The notes under the pieces: model-generated | What the model was told of the DNA's origin: nothing | What the model saw: the letters and a program-made list of their open reading frames with translations, nothing else | Databases searched by the model: none | Translations under genes and position numbers: made by a program | NCBI RefSeq assembly: GCF_029285175.1 | Contig: NZ_JABEDH010000001.1 | Location: 1,577,116 to 1,641,115 of the forward strand | Source: Sulfitobacter sp. M05 | GTDB taxonomy: Bacteria > Pseudomonadota > Alphaproteobacteria > Rhodobacterales > Rhodobacteraceae | DNA length: 64,000 nucleotides | Direction of reading: 5' to 3' | In this document: piece after piece, positions 28,429-36,208 of the stretch | Numbering within the stretch: the stretch's first letter is position 1 | How the letters are laid out: every line of letters begins with the position of its first letter

Positions 28429-28602
28429 TTACACCGGTGGTTTTCCCCGAACGGCCCGTGCCACCATCGCGATGGCAAACAGGATCAGGAACAGCACAAA
28501 GATGATCTGCGCCATACCCGCAGAGGCACCGGCGATGCCGCCAAAGCCCAGCGCCCCGGCGATCAACGCGACAACGAGAAATGTTAAAGCCCAACCTAGC
28601 AT
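28429..28602 (-). CDS. DUF1328 small membrane protein
   Basis: A 57-residue protein starting [22 protein letters not shown], with a second hydrophobic helix ([21 protein letters not shown]). This is the pattern of the DUF1328/YtjA family of stress-associated inner-membrane peptides. The ATG at 28602 has GGAG upstream; longer in-frame extension upstream has no support. A clear EcfG motif lies about 47-71 bases upstream. The family's function is unknown. Confidence 0.88.
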   Translation of the reverse strand: MLGWALTFLVVALIAGALGFGGIAGASAGMAQIIFVLFLILFAIAMVARAVRGKPPV

Positions 28603-28648
28603 GGTCTGTCTCCACAAATAATTTAGCAGTTTCAGTTTCTGCAAAAAT

Positions 28649-28673
28649 AACCGGAGCGTCGGGAATTGGTTCC
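28649..28673 (-). promoter_or_regulatory. Putative EcfG promoter of the DUF1328 gene
   Basis: On the minus strand GGAAC (28673-28669) is followed by 16 bases and GGTT (28652-28649). Spacing is identical to the other EcfG-type motifs in this locus. Confidence 0.72.
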
Positions 28674-28706
28674 GAGATTTATAAGCAGTGCTGCGCGGCC
28701 CCGCGC

Positions 28707-30293
28707 CTAGACCATTTCTTCGGGGGCACCGGGAAGGGCCGTGCCGATGCTGCGACTTGGTTCCAGCGCATGAGGTACAATGAATCCCTTGCGCGCTTCC
28801 GGTGGCAGGGCCTCGTTTGACAGGGCGCGTTGCTTCCATTGTTCGAACCGCGCGGCCAACCCGCTTTCCGGTGCCTCCCCCAACCAGTGGAATGAAACCT
28901 TGTCGCTCAGCGCGTGGACCTGCGCCCCCTCCGTGACCACCACCCCGCCCTCAGCGTCCCATTTCATGCTGCGTCCGTTCAGGTTTGCCGATGACACAAT
29001 GGCAGCGTGATCGTCAAAAATCGAGACTTTCGAATGAACATAGACGATGGGCGCACCAGCAAGCGTCGCACGTGCAGCCCGCGTATCACGCTTGTCCGGG
29101 CGGCGGGGCTGCACCGGGCTGACGACCAAAAACCGATCGCCAAACTGTTTACGGATGTGGCCCAGACCGCGCGCTTGCAGGTGTTCGCCGAACCTTGCGT
29201 CCAATGAGACCTCGTCGGTGAATGCCACTTCTTCTGGGGCGGCAGGCACCAATGCGATCACCCGCAGGTCCGGTTTGCGTTTGCCCGCAGCCACCAGCGC
29301 GGCCACAATCCGGCGGTCGCGGAAATACTGGGTTTCCAGATAGATCAGTTCGCGCGCCGCAGCGATCTGCTTCAGATGCTCCTGCAACAGCGTGTCCTTG
29401 ACGTTTTCCGGGGCCAGTCGAAAGCTTGTCCGGGCCCGCCGCCGCGACAGCGTCATTCGAAACGCAGAGCTTGTTTCGGGCGGTTGCCCCTTACGGTTGA
29501 TCACATCCGGGAGCCTTGTCAAAAAGGTGCAAGCATCACGCGCAAGGGCCGGATCAGTCGACACCAGTTGCGTATCATGCCATGTATCCTGCGCCGGCAG
29601 ATCATGGCCGGCATCATCAACCCTGCGTTCGTTTAGATCCAACCCGCCGATATAGGTGGCACTGCGGTCAAAAATTGCCATTTTATGATGCAGGGAAACC
29701 GGATGCAGCCTCGGCAACGCCGTCGGGCGCATCTTTATCCTGCCCTCGCGAACCCGTATCAAATCGTGCAGGCCGGGCGCAAAACGCAGCCGGTCAAGCC
29801 CATTAGGATCGTCATTCAACCTTGCAATCGTCTTGGAAAGCGCCTGCCGTGTTTTAATGGCAAACATCATCCTTGGGACAATCCCGCCTCTGGCCGGATG
29901 CAGGATACAGCGCACAGTTATCGTCGCCGCGCCACGGTGCGTCAGCTCGTTCAGCGCGGTTGTCTGGGCAACAAAATGCCACGCCTGACTGTGCAGATCG
30001 AACGCCATGACCGGATCAAAATCGGACAAGGTTAGGTCAATCGGCACGCCACGGTTAAGGGTATGCTGAAATAAGTCAGCCCAGGTTTCCCCTACCTCCC
30101 GCGCACGCCGCGAAAGCAACCGCGTGCGCGGGTCAAACAGGCGAAACCCCATGTCGACCCTGTGCTGTGCATCCAGGAACAGTGCTTCAAGCTTTGGATA
30201 AGCCTCTTGCGCTGTGACCAGAACCTCAAAGCCTGCCTGTCTGGACGGACCGCGTTGAGTGCCATCAGTTTTTTCGGACACTTTGCCCCGCAA
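28707..30293 (-). CDS. Phospholipase D family protein (cardiolipin synthase-like)
   Basis: A protein of about 525 residues with two PLD half-sites: [23 protein letters not shown] in the N-terminal half and [29 protein letters not shown] in the C-terminal half. Each gives the HxK(x4)D active-site pattern. Members hydrolyse or transfer phospholipid head groups. There is no obvious signal peptide. A GTG at 30281 is an alternative start. Either start overlaps the 3' end of ecfG, so the gene is probably translated from the nepR-ecfG message and would then be part of the stress regulon. Confidence 0.87.
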   Translation of the reverse strand: MRGKVSEKTDGTQRGPSRQAGFEVLVTAQEAYPKLEALFLDAQHRVDMGFRLFDPRTRLLSRRAREVGETWADLFQHTLNRGVPIDLTLSDFDPVMAFDLHSQAWHFVAQTTALNELTHRGAATITVRCILHPARGGIVPRMMFAIKTRQALSKTIARLNDDPNGLDRLRFAPGLHDLIRVREGRIKMRPTALPRLHPVSLHHKMAIFDRSATYIGGLDLNERRVDDAGHDLPAQDTWHDTQLVSTDPALARDACTFLTRLPDVINRKGQPPETSSAFRMTLSRRRARTSFRLAPENVKDTLLQEHLKQIAAARELIYLETQYFRDRRIVAALVAAGKRKPDLRVIALVPAAPEEVAFTDEVSLDARFGEHLQARGLGHIRKQFGDRFLVVSPVQPRRPDKRDTRAARATLAGAPIVYVHSKVSIFDDHAAIVSSANLNGRSMKWDAEGGVVVTEGAQVHALSDKVSFHWLGEAPESGLAARFEQWKQRALSNEALPPEARKGFIVPHALEPSRSIGTALPGAPEEMV

Positions 30294-30849
30294 CGACTAC
30301 TGCCATAGTCCCCGAATCCGTCAACTCAAGCGAGTCGTCAGGTGACAGATCAAGCAACTCGACCAGTTTTTGACGGGCGCGGTTCACACGACTTTTCATC
30401 GTGCCGGTGGCGACACCACACATTTCTGCCGCCTCGTGATAGGCAAACCCCGACGCCCCGACGAGGGTTAACGCCTCGCGCTGGTCATCCGGCAGGGTCT
30501 CGAAGGCCTCAAGGAAGTCATTATAGGCCAGCTTGCCATCATGTTCAGGTTTCACAGCCAGATTGCCGCTCAGCACCCCGTCCACGTCCGCAACTTCACG
30601 GCGCGATTTCGTGTAGGTTGTATAATATGTGTTCCGTAAGATTGTGAAAAGCCAGGCGCGCATGTTTGTTCCCGCTTCAAACTTGCCGATTGATTTCCAA
30701 GCTTTCATCACGGTTTCCTGCACCAGATCGTCAGCCAGCGTACCGTTACGACACAGGCTCAGGGCAAAGGCCCGCAAAGCACCCAGATGTGTCACAAGCT
30801 CGTCTCTCGGATCTATATCCGCGATGACGTCATTTGCCATTTTGCTCAT
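30265..30849 (-). CDS. ecfG: EcfG-type sigma factor of the general stress response
   Basis: A 194-residue ECF sigma factor. Region 2 covers about 20-85 (LRAFALSLCRNGTLADDLVQETVMKAW, MRAWLFTILRNTYYT). Region 4 covers about 115-165 (LPDDQREALTLVGASGFAYHEAAEMCGVATGTMKSRVNRARQKL). It directs RNA polymerase to GGAAC-N16/17-GTT promoters. NepR sequesters it until phosphorylated PhyR takes NepR away. It overlaps the nepR stop, matching the conserved nepR-ecfG order. Several matching promoter motifs lie within 10 kb. Confidence 0.95.
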   Translation of the reverse strand: MSKMANDVIADIDPRDELVTHLGALRAFALSLCRNGTLADDLVQETVMKAWKSIGKFEAGTNMRAWLFTILRNTYYTTYTKSRREVADVDGVLSGNLAVKPEHDGKLAYNDFLEAFETLPDDQREALTLVGASGFAYHEAAEMCGVATGTMKSRVNRARQKLVELLDLSPDDSLELTDSGTMAVVVAGQSVRKN

Positions 30850-30985
30850 CCTGTTGTCGCAATTGCTCGATCAGGGAAGTAAGGTTTGCCGGCAACTCTT
30901 CCTCGGCCTTTTCCTGAAAGGACCTGCGTAATTGCTCTTTTATCAGCGCGGAACGCTGGTTCTCATGTCTATTCTCATTGTTCAT
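30830..30985 (-). CDS. nepR: NepR anti-sigma factor
   Basis: A small protein with the NepR core ALIKEQLRRSFQEKAEEELPANLTSLIEQLRQQ, two helices around a Leu-Pro turn. The start is uncertain. ATG at 30985 (about 51 residues) has GGAG at moderate distance; an ATG at 31003 or a GTG at 31039 would extend it to 57 or 69 residues. It holds EcfG inactive and is released by phospho-PhyR. It lies divergent from phyR and overlaps the start of ecfG. Confidence 0.9.
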   Translation of the reverse strand: MNNENRHENQRSALIKEQLRRSFQEKAEEELPANLTSLIEQLRQQDEQNGK

Positions 30986-31048
30986 GGCCCGGATGCTCTC
31001 CATAGATTTTCTGAACCCCGCAAAACGGAAAAATTTCACATATTAGAT

Positions 31049-31080
31049 GGAACCAAACCACGGATGTCGAGTTTGGTTCC
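31049..31080. promoter_or_regulatory. Divergent, overlapping EcfG promoters in one inverted repeat (nepR/phyR)
   Basis: GGAACCAAAC at 31049-31058 and its exact reverse complement at 31071-31080 bracket a 12-base centre. On the plus strand GGAAC-N16-AGTT (31049-31073) faces phyR. On the minus strand GGAAC-N16-GGTT (31080-31056) faces nepR-ecfG. The two promoters share almost the same DNA, so the module autoregulates in both directions from one site. Confidence 0.75.
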
Positions 31081-31109
31081 AAAGAAAATAAAGAAAACAA
31101 GGAAACACA

Positions 31110-31925
31110 ATGACACAGACCGCATCAGAAAAGCCTCTTTCGCGCGTGGTCGCGGACCTGCTGCCGTACCTGCGCCGCTATGCGCGGGCTTTGACCGGTT
31201 CACAGCAAACCGGGGATCGGTACGCCGCAACCACATTAGAGGCCTTCCTGACAGATCGTTCCATTTTTGAAACGGCCTCCAGTCACAAAGTCGCGCTTTT
31301 TGGTGCTTTTCACCGCATCTGGTCCAGCCTTGGTGCCCCGGTGCAGGACGACGAGACCGGCATGACCGCACAAGCGCAGCTGCATCTGTCACGATTGACA
31401 GAAAACACACGCGAGGCGTTGCTGCTGAACACCATCGAAGATTTTTCTGTGGCGGAAGTGGCCGAAATCATGGAAATTGAAGAGAGCGAAGCAACCGAAC
31501 TGCTGCGGATCGCTGAGCAGGAAGTCGAAAAATCCGTCGCCGGCAACATCCTTGTCATCGAAGACGAAGCCATCATCGCATTGCATATCAAAAAGATCGT
31601 CACCGAACTGGGCCACAATGTCACCGGTGTCGCCCGCAAGCATAAAGACGCGGTCAAACTGGCGGCAACCGAACGCCCCGACCTGATCCTGTCCGACATT
31701 CAGCTGGCGGATGGTTCTTCTGGTGTTGATGCTGTGAATGAAATTCTCGCAGACGCCGGCGACATTCCGGTGATCTTTATCACCGCCTTCCCAGAGCGCC
31801 TGCTGACCGGTGACCGTCCGGAACCAGCGTTCCTTATTTCAAAGCCCTACACCGAAGATCAAGTGCGCTCTGCTGTCAGTCAGGCCATGTTCTTCTCGTC
31901 TTCCGAAATTATCGAGGGGCACTGA
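31110..31925 (+). CDS. phyR: PhyR response regulator, sigma-like plus receiver domains
   Basis: A 271-residue protein. Residues 1-140 mimic an EcfG sigma factor (LLPYLRRYARALTGSQQTGDRYAATTLEAFL, TIEDFSVAEVAEIMEIEESEATELL). Residues 145-262 form a receiver with acidic pair ED at 151-152, phospho-acceptor Asp near 196 (LILSDIQL) and the PhyR-type motif FITAFPERLLTG. When phosphorylated it binds NepR and frees EcfG. It is transcribed divergently from nepR-ecfG behind its own EcfG-type promoter. Confidence 0.96.
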   Translation: MTQTASEKPLSRVVADLLPYLRRYARALTGSQQTGDRYAATTLEAFLTDRSIFETASSHKVALFGAFHRIWSSLGAPVQDDETGMTAQAQLHLSRLTENTREALLLNTIEDFSVAEVAEIMEIEESEATELLRIAEQEVEKSVAGNILVIEDEAIIALHIKKIVTELGHNVTGVARKHKDAVKLAATERPDLILSDIQLADGSSGVDAVNEILADAGDIPVIFITAFPERLLTGDRPEPAFLISKPYTEDQVRSAVSQAMFFSSSEIIEGH

Positions 31926-31936
31926 TCAAAATACTT

Positions 31937-31961
31937 GGAACCATTCCGCTGCGCCGGGGTT
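31937..31961 (+). promoter_or_regulatory. Putative EcfG promoter of the DUF883 operon
   Basis: GGAAC at 31937-31941, 16 bases, then GGTT at 31958-31961, 33 bases before the DUF883 start. It lies directly after the phyR stop, so the operon can be transcribed separately from phyR. Confidence 0.72.
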
Positions 31962-31993
31962 TGGATGGTGAACGTAAACAAAGGAGACACCTT

Positions 31994-32317
31994 ATGGCAC
32001 AGTCAACAAAGAGCAACATTGCAGAGTTGAACACAGACGTCACCAAACAGATGGCTATCCTACGCGACGACATCGCCAATCTGACGGCAACCGTCGCCGA
32101 ATACGGCAAGGCACAGGGCGACATTGTGAAAGCGGCGGCGACGTCCAAGGCCAACAATGTTGTCGAAAACGGCACCGCAGCGGCGGACGCGGTGAAGGCG
32201 AAAGCGACAAAGTCCTATTCCGACGCAGAGGATGCTGTGCGGGCAAACCCGGGTGCCGCCGTTGGCATCGCGGCGGGCATCGGCTTCCTGGTCGGCATGA
32301 TTTCGGCACGCCGCTAA
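31994..32317 (+). CDS. DUF883 (ElaB/YqjD-like) membrane-anchored protein
   Basis: A 107-residue protein from the ATG at 31994, preceded by AAGGAG. It has an amphipathic Ala/Lys/Asp-rich helical body and a C-terminal membrane segment AVGIAAGIGFLVGMISARR. That is the layout of the ElaB/YqjD/YgaM family, which tether ribosomes or act in stress adaptation in E. coli. It is the first gene behind a strong EcfG motif, and its stop overlaps the next start (TAATG). Confidence 0.88.
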   Translation: MAQSTKSNIAELNTDVTKQMAILRDDIANLTATVAEYGKAQGDIVKAAATSKANNVVENGTAAADAVKAKATKSYSDAEDAVRANPGAAVGIAAGIGFLVGMISARR

Positions 32318-32658
32318 TGTTTGGCATCGAAAAGAAAGTAGAGAAGGCCGCCCGCAAAGGCGCGGCCTTTTCCGCAGCCGCCCTGTTGGGGTGCGTCGGT
32401 GCGGCATTTTTGACCGCCGCGGGTTGGATGGTGCTAAGCGAGTTGCGTTCAGATCTGTTCGCAGCAACCGTCATCGGGGCCCTTTATCTGGGGGCTGCGG
32501 CGATTGCCGCCGCTGCCGGCCTGAAAGAGCCCAATCGCCCAGCCAAAGCCGCGCAACAGCAGCAGCAACTGCCGCAAGATATGACACCGCTGCAAATGGT
32601 CGTCTTGTCGTTCTTGCAGGGCTTCGAACAGGGGCGCCACAAGGACCGCTCTGTCTAA
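32317..32658 (+). CDS. Holin-like phage_holin_3_6 (DUF1469) family membrane protein
   Basis: A 113-residue protein with two adjacent transmembrane helices at about 16-40 (AAFSAAALLGCVGAAFLTAAGWMVL) and 47-68 (LFAATVIGALYLGAAAIAAAAGL). A Gln-rich cytoplasmic tail follows. This small family is often paired with DUF883 proteins in alphaproteobacteria despite its phage-derived name. The TAATG overlap with the preceding gene shows co-translation. A role in envelope stress is inferred from context only. Confidence 0.75.
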   Translation: MFGIEKKVEKAARKGAAFSAAALLGCVGAAFLTAAGWMVLSELRSDLFAATVIGALYLGAAAIAAAAGLKEPNRPAKAAQQQQQLPQDMTPLQMVVLSFLQGFEQGRHKDRSV

Positions 32659-32677
32659 AGCAACTCTAATCTTTTAG

Positions 32678-33445
32678 GTGACCAACTTGTTTCAGAGAAA
32701 ATCCGGTCGCAGTAAAAATGGCGTTTCGTGCGACAACTGTCCACTTCGCCCGAAACGCATTTTCAAAGACTTTAATGCTGAAACCCTGACGTTTATGAAG
32801 CGATTTAAGGTGGGTGAGCTGTCCGTTGATTCAGGCACACCCCTCTTATCCGAAGGATCGAGCACGCCGCAGGTGTTTACCGCCCTCAGCGGCATGGGAC
32901 TGCGCTATAAGACCTTGGAAACCGGCGAGCGACAGGTCATCAGCTTTATCATGCCGGGTGACTTTATCGGCTTGCAAGCTGCGGTCATGGGAGAGATGCA
33001 GCACTCTGTTGAGGCGACAACCGATATGGTTCTCTGCGTCTTCGACCGGTCTGCCCTCTGGGATTTGTTCAAACATGAACCGCAACGTGCTTTTGATCTG
33101 ACTTGGGTCGCCGCGGTAGAAGAGCATTTTCTTGGCGAAACCGTCGCATCATTGGGCCAACGGACCGGCACAGAACGTCTTGCCTGGGCTTTGGTACGCT
33201 TGTTCATCCACCTTTCGGCGCTTGATCTGAAGAAAGGCAATTCCGTCCCCCTGCCCTACCGGCAACAGGATCTAGCGGATGCTTTGGGCTTATCGCTGGT
33301 GCATACCAACAAAATTCTAAGCAGCTTTCGCAGCAAGGGGCTGGCGGTTTGGAAAGAGGCACGCCTAAGCGTTCCCGATCTGGCGAAGCTGGCCAAAATC
33401 GCTGCGGTTGATCCCGAAGCGGAACCGGTCAGACCCCTGATCTGA
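32678..33445 (+). CDS. Crp/Fnr family transcriptional regulator
   Basis: A 255-residue regulator starting at a GTG with no strong ribosome site. A CDNCPLR motif near residues 18-24 is Fnr/FixK-like. The cyclic-nucleotide-like beta barrel covers about 40-150 (ISFIMPGDFIGLQAAVMGEMQHSVEA). The helix-turn-helix is near 195-235 (LPYRQQDLADALGLSLVHTNKILSSFRSKGLAVW). A single CxxC is too few cysteines for an Fnr iron-sulphur cluster. It lies 20 bases after the holin-like gene and is probably in the DUF883 operon. It overlaps the convergent DUF2254 gene by 17 bases at the 3' end. Confidence 0.88.
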   Translation: MTNLFQRKSGRSKNGVSCDNCPLRPKRIFKDFNAETLTFMKRFKVGELSVDSGTPLLSEGSSTPQVFTALSGMGLRYKTLETGERQVISFIMPGDFIGLQAAVMGEMQHSVEATTDMVLCVFDRSALWDLFKHEPQRAFDLTWVAAVEEHFLGETVASLGQRTGTERLAWALVRLFIHLSALDLKKGNSVPLPYRQQDLADALGLSLVHTNKILSSFRSKGLAVWKEARLSVPDLAKLAKIAAVDPEAEPVRPLI

Positions 33446-34637
33446 TCCGCTTGGCCAAATCGTCCACGGCGGCCCGATTGGTGTCAGTGGCCAAATCGGA
33501 AAGGCGTTCAAGCGTATTTAGCATCTCCTTGCGTGCAAGGGGGTCATCCTGAATATAACTGACACATCCCCCCAACGACACGTTCAGCAACGCGTCGAAT
33601 TTAATCGGGTTTGCCAGAACGCCCTCGCAGCGAAAAATATGCAGCTGCCTGTCCACCCGTACCATCGCGGCCAAGCCGGCCTCCATCCATTGAATACAGC
33701 TGATCGCGGTGAACGGATCGTTCAGCCCCGGTGACATCGCGCGGGCCACGATCTCGACCAGTTCTTCCGCGATAAAAATCAGGTTCTGTTTCTCTGTTTT
33801 TGTCAGGCCAAGCGCCACGGCTTCCCGCAGGCACCGCTCCACCTCTTGGGACAAGGGAGACACCGCACCCCAGACCCGCAAGGCGGGGCGGTGCGGGTTC
33901 ATAAACGCACCGGGGGTTTCAAGTATCTCGATTACCCAACCATTTTCCGCGGCGAGGTCGCCAAGCCTGTCTTGTGCAATATTGTGGATATATCCCGAGG
34001 TGCGCAAATACACATCGACCGCGTCGGACTGGTACACGGTCACTGCCACCGGCTCAGCGTCCAGCAAGGCCTCGATATCACGGCCAAAACGCTGGCCCAA
34101 CCCTGCCACGATATTGGACGCGCTGATTGTTTCGGGCACATGGTGGACGTGGTAAATCATCACAAACACCGACACGAGCGCGAGGATCATCGTAAGAATG
34201 ATGGAGAAATGCGGGACAAAAGCCGCCACATCGTCCTGTGGGCTTTCAATAGCACGTAGCACCAACAGAGCAAAAGTGAAGGTCGATATCAGCACACCAA
34301 GGGTATATTGGTTGCCCCTGTCGCGCATGAAATTCCCAACAAGGCGCGGACCGAATTGCCCCGAGGCAAAGGACACTGCGAGCATGGTAAGGGAGAACAT
34401 CACCCCCGCCACGCCAATCATCGCCTGGGCGATAACCGAAACAATGGCACGCGCGCCTTCGGCACTGACCACATCGTTCATCCAGCGGGGGCGGAGTTTG
34501 GAAATTTCGGGATGGCCGTCCACGATCAGGGCCGCAAAGGCCAGCAGAATCGCGGACAGCACCAAAAATGTGGGCACGAACCAGTAACTTGCCCTTATGT
34601 CATCAAGATATTTCTTGATCCGCGCACTGAAGAACAT
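33429..34637 (-). CDS. DUF2254 membrane protein
   Basis: A 402-residue predicted inner-membrane protein with four hydrophobic segments in the first 160 residues (YWFVPTFLVLSAILLAFAALIV, AQAMIGVAGVMFSLTMLAVSFAS, GVLISTFTFALLVLRAI, FSIILTMILALVSVFVMIYH). A large soluble C-terminal part contains SPGLNDPFTAISCIQWM, characteristic of DUF2254. The function is unknown. It starts 15 bases after the dps stop on the same strand, so it is probably co-transcribed with dps from the EcfG-type promoter upstream. Confidence 0.87.
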   Translation of the reverse strand: MFFSARIKKYLDDIRASYWFVPTFLVLSAILLAFAALIVDGHPEISKLRPRWMNDVVSAEGARAIVSVIAQAMIGVAGVMFSLTMLAVSFASGQFGPRLVGNFMRDRGNQYTLGVLISTFTFALLVLRAIESPQDDVAAFVPHFSIILTMILALVSVFVMIYHVHHVPETISASNIVAGLGQRFGRDIEALLDAEPVAVTVYQSDAVDVYLRTSGYIHNIAQDRLGDLAAENGWVIEILETPGAFMNPHRPALRVWGAVSPLSQEVERCLREAVALGLTKTEKQNLIFIAEELVEIVARAMSPGLNDPFTAISCIQWMEAGLAAMVRVDRQLHIFRCEGVLANPIKFDALLNVSLGGCVSYIQDDPLARKEMLNTLERLSDLATDTNRAAVDDLAKRIRSGV

Positions 34638-34652
34638 AGGGCATTTTACCTT

Positions 34653-35150
34653 TTAGGTGGTCGCAAGGGCGCGCAGCATCCAGGCTGCTTTTTCATGAAA
34701 CGCCGCCCGTGCGGTAGCCAGATCTTCGGTCACCGGGTCGCCTGCGTCTGCTGCCTTTTCGATCACATCGTGCAACCGCTTGGCAACCTTGCTGTGATCC
34801 TCTGCCAGACTATTACACAAGGTAATCGCATCCGCAGCTTCAGTGATGTCATTTACAACCGATCCTTTCAGCAAAGCCGAGGGCGACATGGCAGTCAGAT
34901 GCCCCAGCGCACGGATACGTTCGGCGATCTCGTCTGCGGCAGCGAACAGGTCACCATACTGTGCTTCTGTCAGGTTATGCACCGCGTAAAACATCGGTCC
35001 TTCCACATTCCAATGAACGGCGTGAGTCTTGATCGTCAGATTGTAGGTATCCGACAGGACCTTGGCCAAGTCCTTGGCCACAACCTTGGCGTCTGTCACA
35101 CCAGTTTTGATTTCCACGACCTCGGGGGTTGGTTTCAAAGCATTTGTCAT
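34653..35150 (-). CDS. dps: Dps/ferritin-like DNA protection protein
   Basis: About 165 residues from the ATG at 35150, which follows AAGGAGA; an in-frame GTG 18 bases upstream is unlikely. The Dps ferroxidase signature is present: THAVHWNVEGPMFYAVHNLTEAQYGDLFAAADEIAERI at about 35-73, with the His, Asp and Glu ligands in place. The dodecamer stores iron, consumes peroxide and shields DNA. An EcfG motif about 24-48 bases upstream fits Dps being a standard general-stress target in alphaproteobacteria. Confidence 0.93.
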   Translation of the reverse strand: MTNALKPTPEVVEIKTGVTDAKVVAKDLAKVLSDTYNLTIKTHAVHWNVEGPMFYAVHNLTEAQYGDLFAAADEIAERIRALGHLTAMSPSALLKGSVVNDITEAADAITLCNSLAEDHSKVAKRLHDVIEKAADAGDPVTEDLATARAAFHEKAAWMLRALATT

Positions 35151-35173
35151 TTGAAGTCTCCTTTCCACAAAAC

Positions 35174-35198
35174 AACCGATGTGGACGCGCTTCGTTCC
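35174..35198 (-). promoter_or_regulatory. Putative EcfG promoter of dps-DUF2254
   Basis: On the minus strand GGAAC (35198-35194), 16 bases, then GGTT (35177-35174), 24 bases before the dps ATG. Confidence 0.75.
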
Positions 35199-35209
35199 CT
35201 CTTGCAGCG

Positions 35210-35683
35210 TCAGTTTTTGCGCGCAACGGCGGGATCGAACAAAGGAACCGTGGAAATAGACATTTTGGCCGATCCGTTTTGCAATTCATTGGCATGGGCG
35301 ATGTAGATCAAAGTTTGGTTGGCCTCGTCAAAAATCCGGGTGACGCGCAAGGATTTCAGGATGATTGAACGGCGTTCCGAGAACACCCGCTCGCCCTCAT
35401 CATCGCGCTCAATGTCGCCCAGTGTGATCGGACCGGTCTGGCGGCAGGAGACGGAGGCATTCGAGGGGTCTTCGAACCAGTTCCCTTTTTGCAGACGGTC
35501 AATCACCCCACGGTCGAAATAGGCAACATGACAGGTCACCCCTTCCACTTCGGGATCGGAAAACGCCTCGATCAGAATGTCGTTGCCAAGCCAGTCAACG
35601 TCGACATTGCCAACCTGTTCGGCCAGCGAGGCAACGGGAAAAATCGTGAGGGCAGCAGCAAAGATAGCGCTTTTGAGGGACAT
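35210..35683 (-). CDS. creA: CreA family periplasmic protein
   Basis: A 157-residue protein from the ATG at 35683. It has a signal peptide (SLKSAIFAAALTIFPVASLA) and the CreA body: VGNVDVDWLGNDILIEAFSDPEVEGVTCHVAYF, then GNWFEDPSNASVSCRQTGPI, then RSIILKSLRVTRIFDEANQTLIYIAHANEL. Two cysteines probably form a disulfide. The family is conserved but uncharacterised. It is divergent from csbD, and each gene has its own EcfG-type motif in the shared 134-base gap. Confidence 0.9.
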   Translation of the reverse strand: MSLKSAIFAAALTIFPVASLAEQVGNVDVDWLGNDILIEAFSDPEVEGVTCHVAYFDRGVIDRLQKGNWFEDPSNASVSCRQTGPITLGDIERDDEGERVFSERRSIILKSLRVTRIFDEANQTLIYIAHANELQNGSAKMSISTVPLFDPAVARKN

Positions 35684-35709
35684 ATTCGTTCTCCGGACCA
35701 AAGGGGGAC

Positions 35710-35734
35710 AACCAACTGTAACGCAAATGGTTCC
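35710..35734 (-). promoter_or_regulatory. Putative EcfG promoter of creA
   Basis: On the minus strand GGAAC (35734-35730), 16 bases, then GGTT (35713-35710), 27 bases before the creA ATG. Confidence 0.72.
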
Positions 35735-35747
35735 GGTCATCGTTTTT

Positions 35748-35772
35748 GGAACGCTTTCGCCACAGCGTAGTT
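35748..35772 (+). promoter_or_regulatory. Putative EcfG promoter of csbD
   Basis: GGAAC at 35748-35752, 16 bases, then AGTT at 35769-35772, 46 bases before the csbD ATG. It sits back to back with the creA promoter, only 13 bases away. Confidence 0.68.
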
Positions 35773-35817
35773 GACCTTGCAGACGACAAAAATTGAAGTT
35801 TTGACAGGAGTTCGACA

Positions 35818-36018
35818 ATGAATTGGGACCAGATTAAAGGCGAATGGAAAGTCATGAAGGGTAAGGCACGCAGCAAATGGGGCGATCTTACCGACGATGA
35901 GCTGGAAGAAGCCGCAGGCGAGCGTGAGAAGCTCGAAGGCTTGATCCAGAAGCGTTACGGCAAGACCAAAGAACAGGCCAAAGAAGAGGTCGACAGCTGG
36001 ATGAATGAAAGCGCGTAA
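35818..36018 (+). CDS. CsbD family stress protein
   Basis: A 66-residue, highly charged protein starting MNWDQIKGEWKVMKGKARSKWGDLTDDELEEAAGE, which is the CsbD signature. The ribosome site is ACAGGAG. CsbD-like proteins are among the most strongly induced general-stress proteins in many bacteria, although their function is unknown. An EcfG-type promoter precedes it and a terminator follows. Confidence 0.95.
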   Translation: MNWDQIKGEWKVMKGKARSKWGDLTDDELEEAAGEREKLEGLIQKRYGKTKEQAKEEVDSWMNESA

Positions 36019-36084
36019 CCCCGCATACCCACCTTCCCCGCTTGACCTATTGTGCGGGGTGATGTGGCATAGGACGAAACGATC

Positions 36085-36109
36085 AAGGCTCCCTTGCGGG
36101 GGCCTTTTT
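36085..36109 (+). terminator. Rho-independent terminator downstream of csbD
   Basis: A stem (AAGGC, T, CCC pairing with GGG, G, GCCTT around a TTGC loop) is followed by a T-run (36105-36109), about 70 bases after the csbD stop. Confidence 0.75.
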
Positions 36110-36208
36110 ATATAGACCATATGTGTGTCCCCGACGATGTTACCCTTTGAAGTTGCGCACCGCGCAGAAACAAACCGATGTCGCCGAGCCGCAGAAAAAG
36201 CCAGTGCC

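Noticed and set aside
32317..32658. Interpretation of the holin-family gene as evidence of a prophage
   Set aside because: No phage genes are nearby. The gene is paired with DUF883 behind an EcfG-type promoter, the usual chromosomal setting for this family in alphaproteobacteria.
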